41,728 nucleotides of DNA, from the NCBI RefSeq assembly GCF_001617365.1, contig NZ_LVJR01000117.1, positions 1 through 41,728 on the forward strand, in the 5' to 3' direction. The stretch is from Rhodanobacter sp. FW104-R8 (lineage in GTDB: Bacteria; Pseudomonadota; Gammaproteobacteria; Xanthomonadales; Rhodanobacteraceae). The number at the start of each line of letters is the position of its first letter. The first letter of the stretch is position 1. Position numbers and translations under genes: made by a program. A model generated the notes under the pieces. It was not told where the DNA came from, searched no databases, and was given only the letters and a program-made list of their open reading frames with translations. Positions 34,561 to 41,728 of this stretch are shown in pieces.

Positions 34561-37500
34561 GTGAACATCGGCAACCTGCTCGACCTGCTCAAGCTGCGTC
34601 GCCTGCACGCGTTCCGCCGCCGCCGCGCCGCCGCACGTACGCGCCCGGAGCAGGAGCCGGCGCTGCGCGCGGAACTGTTCAGCACCGAGCAGATGGAACG
34701 GCACGGCCGCACGCTGGCCGGCCAGCACCGGCTCAGCGCGCGCTCGAGCATGGACCTGCTGCTGGAACGGCTGGCCGACAACGAGGCGGTGCTCGCGCAC
34801 ACCTGCGAACGACTGACCAGCGCGACCCGCAAGCGGCGCCGGGTCACCCCCGCCGGCGAGTGGCTGCTGGACAACTTCTACCTGATCGAGGAACAGATCC
34901 GCATCGCGCGGCGGCACCTGCCGAAGGGCTACAGCCGCGAGCTGCCGCGGCTGGCGAACGGGCCCTCGGCCGGCCTGCCGCGGGTGTACGACATCGCGCT
35001 GGAGATCATTTCGCACGGCGACGGCCGGGTCGACACGCACAGCCTGCGCCGCTTCGTCGACGCCTACCAGGACGTGGCCCCACTCAGCCTGGGCGAGCTG
35101 TGGGCGATACCGATCATGCTGCGGCTGGCGCTGATCGAGAACCTGCGCCGCGTCGCCGCGCGGGTGATGGCGGACTGGCGCAGCCGCGGCAAGGCTGCGC
35201 GCTGGGCCGAGAACATGACCGCCACCGCCGAACGCGACCCGAACTCGGTGGTGCTGGTGGTAGCCGACATGGCGCGCTCGGACCCGCCGATGAACGGCCC
35301 TTTCGTGGCCGAGATGGCGCGCCGGCTGCAGGGCCAGAGCCCGGCGCTGGCGCTGCCGCTGAGCTGGATCGAGCAGCGCCTGGCCGCGTCGGGGCAGAGC
35401 GTCGAGCACCTGGTGCAGCAGGAGGCGCAGCAGCAGGCCGCCAACCAGGTCTCGATCGGCAACAGCATCGGCAGCCTGCGCACGCTGTCGGCGATCGACT
35501 GGCGCGACTTCGTCGAACGCTGCAGCCTGGTCGAACACTGCCTGCGCGAGGATCCGGCCGGCGTCTACGCGGCGATGGATTTCGCCACCCGCGACCGCTA
35601 CCGCCACATGGTGGAGGCGATCGCGCGAAAGCACCGGCTGACCGAGCTGGCGGTGGCCGAGGCGACCGTGGCGCTGTGCCGGGACGAGGTCCGCGCCGAC
35701 GACACCGCGCCGCTGCCCGCGCACGTGGGCTACTACCTGATCGACCGCGGGCGGTACCGGCTGGAGCAGCGGCTCGGCGTCCGCCCGCGCCTGCGCGAAC
35801 GGCTGCGGCGCGGCTTCGACCGCGCGCCGCTGCCGATCTACCTGGGCCTGCTGGCGCTGCTGACGTTCGCGTTCGCGCAGCCGCTGGTCGCCGCCGCCGC
35901 GCACGCGCGGCTGCCGGCCTGGGCGCTGGTCGCGATCGCGCTGCCGGCGATCGTGCTGGCCAGCCAGCTGGGCCTGAGCCTGCTCAACTGGATGGCCACG
36001 CTGGCGATCGCGCCGCGGCGGCTGCCGCGGATGAACTACACGCACGGCATCCCGGCCAGCGCGCGCACGCTGGTGGCGGTGCCCAGCCTGATCGCCGCCG
36101 CGCAGGACGTCGAGGACCTGGTCGAGGCGCTGGAGGTGCGCTTCCTCGGCAACCGCGACGATCACCTGCACTTCGCCCTGCTCACCGACTTCGCCGACGC
36201 GGAGCGCGAGGCGCTGCCCGGCGACGAGGCGCTGCTGCGGCTGGCGCGGCGCCGCATCGAGGCGCTCAACGAGCGCTACGCCGACGCCGGCGCCAATCGC
36301 TTCTTCCTGTTCCACCGGCCGCGCCGCTGGAACGCCGGCGAGCAACGCTGGATGGGCCACGAGCGCAAGCGCGGCAAGCTGGCCGACCTCAACGCCCTGC
36401 TGCGCGGCAACGCGCACGACCGCTTCATGCTGATCGTGGGCGACATCGCGACGCTCCCGCCGGTGCAGTACGTGATCACCCTGGACACCGACACCGAGCT
36501 GCCGCGCGACACCGCGCAGGCGCTCGTGGGCACCATCGACCACCCGCTCAACCGCGCCGTGTACGACCCCGAGCGGCGCCGCGTGGTCAGCGGCTACGCG
36601 ATTTTGCAGCCGCGCGTGGGGATCAGCCTGCCCAGCACCGCGCGCTCGCGCTACGCGCAGCTGTACGGCAGCGACGCCGGCATCGACCCGTACACGCAGA
36701 TGGTCTCGGACGTGTACCAGGACGTGTTCGGCGAGGGCTCGTTCATCGGCAAGGGCATCTACGCGATCGACCCGTTCGAGCGCGCCCTGGACGGCCGCTT
36801 CCCCGAGAACCGCATTCTCAGCCACGACCTGGTCGAAGGTTGCCACGCACGCTCGGGCCTGCTCAGCGACGTGCAGCTGTTCGAGAGCTGCCCGGTCCGC
36901 TACGGCGACGACGTGAAGCGCCGCCACCGCTGGATCCGCGGCGACTGGCAGCTGCTGCCGTGGCTGCTGCCGTGGGCGCCGACCGCGCGCGACGGCTGGC
37001 GCCGCAATGCGCTGACCGCACTGTCGCGCTGGAAGATCCTCGACAACCTGCGCCGCAGCCTGGTGCCGGTGGCGGTGCTGGCGCTGCTGGTGGCCGGCTG
37101 GCTGGCGATCGTGCCGGCGCTCTCGTGGACGCTGGCGGTGCTCTCGATGGTGCTGCTGCCGCCGCTGCTGTCGGCGCTGCTGGAACTGGTGCAGAAGCCG
37201 CGCGAGGTGCAGCTCGACCAGCACCTGCGCGCCGGCTTCCGCGCCGGCATGCAGCACCTCGCGCGGATGGCGCTGGGGCTGGCGTGGCTGCCGCACGAGG
37301 CGCTGTACCACCTCGACGCCATCGTGCGCACGCTGTGGCGGATGGCGGTCAGCCGGCGCCACCTGCTGCAGTGGCAGACCTCCGGCGAGGTCGAGCGGCG
37401 CAGCGGCAACACGGCCGCCGCGCTGTGGCGGCTGATGGGGATCGGCCCGGCGCTGGCGCTGCTGCTGGGCGTGGCGCTGGCGCTGCAGCGTCCGGCCGCG

Positions 37501-40500
37501 CTGTGGCTGGCGGCGCCGTTGCTGCTGCTGTGGCTGGGCTCGCCCGCGGTCGCCTGGTGGATCAGCCAGCCGCGCGCGCCGGACACGTTCGCACCCAGCG
37601 CGGCACAGCGGCGTTTCCTGCGCACGCTGGCGCGGCAGACCTGGGCGTTCTTCGAGGTCCACGTCGGCGCCGACGAGCACTGGCTGCCGCCGGACAACCT
37701 GCAGGAGCAGCCGGGCCCGGCGATCGCCCACCGCACCTCGCCCACCAACATCGGCATGGCGCTGCTGGCGAACCTGGCCGCGCACGACTTCGGCTTCATC
37801 GACGGCGGCCGCCTGCTCGAGCGCACCCGGCTGACCCTGGCCACCATGCAGCAGCTGCCGCGCCACCGCGGCCACTTCTACAACTGGTACGACACACAGA
37901 GCCTGCAGCCGCTGCCGCCGCTGTACGTCTCGGCAGTGGACAGCGGCAACCTCGCCGGCCACCTGCTGACCCTGCGCCGGGGCCTGCTGGGGCTGGCCGA
38001 CGAGCCGGTGTTCCAGCCGCGCGCGCTGCATGGCCTGGGCGACACGCTGGCGCTGCTGCACGACACGCTCGACGCCGACGTCGCCCGCGCGCTGCGGCCC
38101 CTGCAGCAGGAACTGCAGGCCGCGCTGGACGCCCCGCCGCAACGCAGCAGCGCCGCACTGGCGCTGCTGCAGCGGCTGGACGGGCACGCCCGCGCGCTGG
38201 CGCAGACCCTTGCGCCCGAACCCGCCGGCGACACGGCGTTCTGGCTCGACGCGCTGATCGACCAGGCCAGCCGGCTGATCGACGAGACGCTCGCCTTCGA
38301 ACTCGACCCGCCGGACGACGACGCCGCCGGCTTCGGCGGCATCCCCGCCCTGCGCCAGCTGGCGCGGATCGAGCCGCTGTGCTGGCCGGCCGAGGCCGGC
38401 GCCGACGCCGTGCGCGAACGCGCGGCCGAACGCATCGCCGCGATCGAACGGCTGGCGCAGCAGGCCGGCGAGCTGGCCGAGATGGATTTCCGCTTCCTGT
38501 ACGACAGCGCGCGCGACCTGCTGGCGATCGGCTACAACGCGGACCAGCGCCGGCTCGACGCCGGCTACTACGACCTGCTGGCGTCGGAGGCGCGGCTGGC
38601 CAGCTTCGTCGGCATCGCGCAGGGCCAGCTGCCGCAGGACAACTGGTTCGCCCTGGGCCGCCTGCTCACCACCGTGGGCGGCGAGCCGGTGCTGCTGTCG
38701 TGGACCGGCTCGATGTTCGAGTACCTGATGCCGAACCTGGTGATGCCCAGCTACGAGGGCACCCTGCTCGACCAGACCTGCCGCGCCGCGGTGGCGCGGC
38801 AGATCGAGTACGGCAACCAGATCGGCCGGCCGTGGGGCATTTCCGAATCCGGCTACAACATGCTGGACTCGCACTTCACCTACCAGTACCGCGCGTTCGG
38901 CGTGCCCGGGCTGGGCCTGAAACGCGGGCTCGGCGACGACGTGGTGATCGCGCCATACGCCAGCGCGCTGGCGCTGATGGTGGCACCGGCGGCGGCGACG
39001 CGGAACCTGCAGCGGCTGGCCGAAGCCGGCGCGCGCGGGCGCTACGGCCTGTACGAAGCGATCGACTGCACGCCGGCGCGGCTGCCGCTGGGGCAGGACT
39101 GGGCGCTGGTGCGGCAGTTCATGGCGCACCACCAGGGCATGAGCCTGCTGGCGCTGGGCCACGCGCTGCTGGACCGGCCGATGCAGCGGCGCTTCGAATC
39201 CGACCCGCAGTTCCAGGCCACCAGCCTGCTGCTGCAGGAGCGCGTGCCGAAGACCGCCGCCGAATACCTGCACGCCTCCGGCTTCCCCGAATCGGACGGC
39301 ACGCCGCGGCCGGCCGAGGCGCGGCTGCGCGTGTTCACCGACCCGGACCGCCCGCGACCGGCGGTGCAACTGCTCTCCAACGGCCGCTACCACGTGATGC
39401 TGAGCAGCGCCGGCGGCGGCTACGTGCGCCGCGGCGAGCTGGCGCTGACCCGCTGGCACGAGGACATCACACGCGACCACCGCGGCATGTTCTGCTACCT
39501 GCGCGACGTCGCCAGCGGCGACTGCTGGTCCACCACCTACCAGCCCACGCGGCGCAAGACCGAGCTGTACGAGGCGATCTTCTCCGACGCGCGCGCCGAG
39601 TTCCGCGTGCGCGAACGCGAGTTCGACGCGCATACCGAGATCGTGGTGTCGCCGGAGGACGACATCGGCCTGCGCCGCACCCACCTCACCAACCGCGGCC
39701 GCACCCGGCGCACCATCGAGCTGACCAGCTACGCCGAAGTGGTGCTGGCGCCGGCGCTGGCCGACGCGATGCACCCGGCCTTCAGCAAGCTGTTCGTGCA
39801 GACCGAACTGGTGCCGGCGCTGCAGGCGATCGTGTGCACGCGGCGGCCGCGCGCCGCCGACGAGCGGCCGCCGTGGCTGTTCCACCTGCTGGCGGTGCAC
39901 GACGCCGACATCGACCAGATCTCCTACGAAACCGATCGCGCCCGCTTCATCGGCCGCGGCCGCGACACCGCCGAGCCGCAGATGCTCGACCGCGAGCAGG
40001 CGCAGCTGTCCAACAGCGCCGGCCCGGTGCTCGACCCGATCGTGGCGATCCGCTGCCGCATCACGCTGGAGCCGGAGCAGACCGCCACCATCGACTTCGT
40101 CACCGGCTTCGCCGAACAGCGCGACGACTGCCTGCGGCTGATCGGCAAGTACCGCGACCGCCACCTCGCCGACCGCGTGTTCGACCTGGCCTGGACGCAC
40201 AGCCAGGTGCTGCTGCGCCAGCTCAACGCCAGCCTCGCCGACGCCCAGCTGTACGAGCACATGGCCACCGGCGTCCTGTACCCGAACGCCACCCTGCGCG
40301 CCGACCCGGCGGTGCTGCGCGGCAACCGGCGCGGCCAGTCCGGGCTGTGGGGGCAGTCGGTCTCCGGCGACCTGCCGATCGTGCTGCTGCAGATCGCCAG
40401 CCCGTCGCGGATCGAGCTGGTGCGCCAGCTGGTGCAGGCGCACGCGTACTGGCGGCTGAAGGGGCTGGCGGTGGACCTGGTGATCTGGAACGAGGACCGC

Positions 40501-41728
40501 GCCGGCTACCGGCAGGAACTGCACGACCTGATCATGGGCCTGATCGCCTCCGGCAGCGAGGCCAGCCTGCTCGACCGCCCCGGCGGCATCTTCGTGCGCC
40601 CGGCGCAGCAGCTCTCCGGCGAGGACCGGCTGGTGATGCTGGCCAGCGCGCGGATGGTGCTCAGCGACAGTCGCGGCAGCCTGGCCGAGCAGATCAACCG
40701 CCGCCACGTGGAAACCCACGCGCCGCGCTTCGAGCCGAGCCGGCCGCGGCGCATCGGCAGCGCCGTGCTCGGCGCCGATGCCTCGAGCGGCTTGCAGCTG
40801 GCCAACCCGCACGGCGGCTTCAGCGCCGACGGCCGCGAGTACGTGATCACCCAGACGGCCGGCAGCGCCACCCCGGCGCCGTGGTGCAACGTGCTGGCCA
40901 ACCCGCAGTTCGGCACGGTGATCTCCGACAGCGGCAGCGCCTACAGCTGGGGCGAGAACGCGCACGAGTTCCGGCTCACCCCGTGGCACAACGACCCGGT
41001 CGGCGATGGCAGCGGCGAGGCGCTGTACCTGCGCGACGAGGAAACCGGCCAGCTGTGGTCGCCCACGCCGCTGCCCTGCGGCGGCAGCGGCAACTACATC
41101 ACCCGCCACGGCTTCGGCTACAGCGTGTTCGAGCACCACGAGGACGGCATCCACTCCGAGCTGTGGGTCTACGTGGCGCTGGATGCGTCGGTGAAGTTCT
41201 CGGTGCTGAAGCTGCGCAACGACTCCGGCGCGCCGCGCCGGCTCAGCATCACCGCCTATGTCGAATGGCTGCTCGGCGACCTGCGCGAGAAGACCGCGAT
41301 GCACGTGGTCACCGAGTCGGACCCGGCCAGCGGCGCGCTGTTGGCGCGCAACGCGTACAACAGCGAGTTCCCGAACCGGGTCGCCTTCCTCGACGTGGAC
41401 GACCCCGCGCGCGGCATCGACGGCGACCGCAGCGAATTCCTCGGCCGCAACGGCAGCATGCGTGCGCCGGCCGGGCTGGGCCGCGCGCACCTGTCCGGCC
41501 GGCTCGGCGCCGGGCTCGACCCGTGCGCGGCGCTGCAGTCGGTGGTGAGCCTGGACGACGGCGAGCAGCGCCAGCTGATCTTCCGCCTCGGCCTGGGCCG
41601 CGACGCCGCCGACGCCAGCGCGCTGGTGCAGCGCTTCCGCGGCAACGGCAGCGCCGCCGACGCGCTGGACAAGGTGCGCGCGCACTGGGCGCGCGTGCTC
41701 GGCACGGTGCAGGTGCGCACGCCGGAGC
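34561..41728 (+). CDS. ndvB: cyclic beta-1,2-glucan synthase, NdvB type (3' end outside window)
   Basis: Giant inner-membrane enzyme that starts, elongates and cyclises periplasmic beta-1,2-glucan. It is open from GTG 34561 (MNIGNLLDLLKLRRLHAF; GAGGAAA upstream) to the right edge, 2389 codons. Rhizobial NdvB has about 2830 residues, so some 450 are missing. Order: N-terminal region of unknown role (1-420); membrane helices (about 425-475); GT84 glycosyltransferase (DxD in TLDTDTELPRD, residues 642-644; RRHRWIRGDW near 785); membrane helices (about 830-1000); glucoamylase-like domain (about 1310-1530; GISESGYNMLDS, MAHHQGMS). Two GH94 sandwich regions follow (from about 1590 and 2080). The window ends at GTVQVRTPE, so the GH94 barrel that sets ring length is absent. 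Confidence 0.92.
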   Translation, partial: MNIGNLLDLLKLRRLHAFRRRRAAARTRPEQEPALRAELFSTEQMERHGRTLAGQHRLSARSSMDLLLERLADNEAVLAHTCERLTSATRKRRRVTPAGEWLLDNFYLIEEQIRIARRHLPKGYSRELPRLANGPSAGLPRVYDIALEIISHGDGRVDTHSLRRFVDAYQDVAPLSLGELWAIPIMLRLALIENLRRVAARVMADWRSRGKAARWAENMTATAERDPNSVVLVVADMARSDPPMNGPFVAEMARRLQGQSPALALPLSWIEQRLAASGQSVEHLVQQEAQQQAANQVSIGNSIGSLRTLSAIDWRDFVERCSLVEHCLREDPAGVYAAMDFATRDRYRHMVEAIARKHRLTELAVAEATVALCRDEVRADDTAPLPAHVGYYLIDRGRYRLEQRLGVRPRLRERLRRGFDRAPLPIYLGLLALLTFAFAQPLVAAAAHARLPAWALVAIALPAIVLASQLGLSLLNWMATLAIAPRRLPRMNYTHGIPASARTLVAVPSLIAAAQDVEDLVEALEVRFLGNRDDHLHFALLTDFADAEREALPGDEALLRLARRRIEALNERYADAGANRFFLFHRPRRWNAGEQRWMGHERKRGKLADLNALLRGNAHDRFMLIVGDIATLPPVQYVITLDTDTELPRDTAQALVGTIDHPLNRAVYDPERRRVVSGYAILQPRVGISLPSTARSRYAQLYGSDAGIDPYTQMVSDVYQDVFGEGSFIGKGIYAIDPFERALDGRFPENRILSHDLVEGCHARSGLLSDVQLFESCPVRYGDDVKRRHRWIRGDWQLLPWLLPWAPTARDGWRRNALTALSRWKILDNLRRSLVPVAVLALLVAGWLAIVPALSWTLAVLSMVLLPPLLSALLELVQKPREVQLDQHLRAGFRAGMQHLARMALGLAWLPHEALYHLDAIVRTLWRMAVSRRHLLQWQTSGEVERRSGNTAAALWRLMGIGPALALLLGVALALQRPAALWLAAPLLLLWLGSPAVAWWISQPRAPDTFAPSAAQRRFLRTLARQTWAFFEVHVGADEHWLPPDNLQEQPGPAIAHRTSPTNIGMALLANLAAHDFGFIDGGRLLERTRLTLATMQQLPRHRGHFYNWYDTQSLQPLPPLYVSAVDSGNLAGHLLTLRRGLLGLADEPVFQPRALHGLGDTLALLHDTLDADVARALRPLQQELQAALDAPPQRSSAALALLQRLDGHARALAQTLAPEPAGDTAFWLDALIDQASRLIDETLAFELDPPDDDAAGFGGIPALRQLARIEPLCWPAEAGADAVRERAAERIAAIERLAQQAGELAEMDFRFLYDSARDLLAIGYNADQRRLDAGYYDLLASEARLASFVGIAQGQLPQDNWFALGRLLTTVGGEPVLLSWTGSMFEYLMPNLVMPSYEGTLLDQTCRAAVARQIEYGNQIGRPWGISESGYNMLDSHFTYQYRAFGVPGLGLKRGLGDDVVIAPYASALALMVAPAAATRNLQRLAEAGARGRYGLYEAIDCTPARLPLGQDWALVRQFMAHHQGMSLLALGHALLDRPMQRRFESDPQFQATSLLLQERVPKTAAEYLHASGFPESDGTPRPAEARLRVFTDPDRPRPAVQLLSNGRYHVMLSSAGGGYVRRGELALTRWHEDITRDHRGMFCYLRDVASGDCWSTTYQPTRRKTELYEAIFSDARAEFRVREREFDAHTEIVVSPEDDIGLRRTHLTNRGRTRRTIELTSYAEVVLAPALADAMHPAFSKLFVQTELVPALQAIVCTRRPRAADERPPWLFHLLAVHDADIDQISYETDRARFIGRGRDTAEPQMLDREQAQLSNSAGPVLDPIVAIRCRITLEPEQTATIDFVTGFAEQRDDCLRLIGKYRDRHLADRVFDLAWTHSQVLLRQLNASLADAQLYEHMATGVLYPNATLRADPAVLRGNRRGQSGLWGQSVSGDLPIVLLQIASPSRIELVRQLVQAHAYWRLKGLAVDLVIWNEDRAGYRQELHDLIMGLIASGSEASLLDRPGGIFVRPAQQLSGEDRLVMLASARMVLSDSRGSLAEQINRRHVETHAPRFEPSRPRRIGSAVLGADASSGLQLANPHGGFSADGREYVITQTAGSATPAPWCNVLANPQFGTVISDSGSAYSWGENAHEFRLTPWHNDPVGDGSGEALYLRDEETGQLWSPTPLPCGGSGNYITRHGFGYSVFEHHEDGIHSELWVYVALDASVKFSVLKLRNDSGAPRRLSITAYVEWLLGDLREKTAMHVVTESDPASGALLARNAYNSEFPNRVAFLDVDDPARGIDGDRSEFLGRNGSMRAPAGLGRAHLSGRLGAGLDPCAALQSVVSLDDGEQRQLIFRLGLGRDAADASALVQRFRGNGSAADALDKVRAHWARVLGTVQVRTPE

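Noticed and set aside
34423..41685. A 2420-codon open frame on the minus strand
   Set aside because: It is exactly antisense to the glucan synthase frame, whose plus-strand translation is unmistakable. The antisense protein is a low-complexity mix of Arg, Gln, His and Val, as expected when GC-rich codons are read backwards.
1..41728. CRISPR arrays, tRNA genes, insertion sequences or prophage
   Set aside because: I saw no regularly spaced direct repeats, no tRNA-like cloverleaf in the gaps, and no transposase or integrase among the credible proteins.

Overview
The window looks like a chromosomal segment of a GC-rich gammaproteobacterium of the Xanthomonadales, most likely Rhodanobacteraceae (Rhodanobacter, Dyella, Frateuria or relatives). 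This is inferred from protein content, the gene orders tyrS-rrn, coaBC-dut-phosphomannomutase with divergent radC, and argS-SPOR protein, and from the short intergenic palindromes and heptamer repeats. I could not run a search, so the genus is open. No phage, integrase, transposase, CRISPR array or tRNA is visible. The content is mostly core metabolism with some accessory envelope and signalling genes.

Left end (1-8400): an rRNA leader with two tandem promoters reads leftward out of the window. tyrS reads toward it. A divergent wall-recycling group follows: mepM-like peptidase and anmK on the plus strand, then a small ribbon-helix-helix-like gene, ampG and xth on the minus strand. pyrE and a DUF4124-type secreted protein come next.

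Nucleotide, cofactor and sugar block (8500-13350): coaBC, dut and a membrane-anchored phosphomannomutase/phosphoglucomutase form a leftward run. radC diverges from coaBC.

Gene-free stretch 13350-13853 (about 500 bases): this is the most unusual part of the window. It holds a probable leftward C-rich small RNA of three hairpins ending in a strong intrinsic terminator, a perfect FNR-type palindrome, and a perfect DnaA box. The rightward pair argS and SPOR-domain protein, ending in a terminator, follows.

Middle (16300-28000): a secreted unknown protein, a YdfG-type dehydrogenase, a leftward 3-hydroxybutyrate dehydrogenase plus patatin pair, and divergent speA/speE for polyamines. Then come a tiny membrane protein, a secreted unknown, an orphan ParA, SixA, and a phospholipase D-type lipoprotein resembling cardiolipin synthase C.

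Right end (28100-41728): a TonB-C protein and a FadI-type thiolase run leftward. An unknown protein and a triple-PAS GGDEF-EAL protein run rightward. A GNAT acetyltransferase follows on the minus strand. The first 2389 codons of a giant cyclic beta-1,2-glucan synthase (NdvB type) continue past the window's right edge.

Three themes connect the genes: cell-wall turnover and recycling (mepM, anmK, ampG, SPOR protein), envelope lipid and glucan synthesis (phosphomannomutase, PLD lipoprotein, ndvB), and polyamine or acyl metabolism (speA/speE, bdhA, patatin, fadI). Several gaps carry dispersed palindromic elements that look like REP-type repeats.
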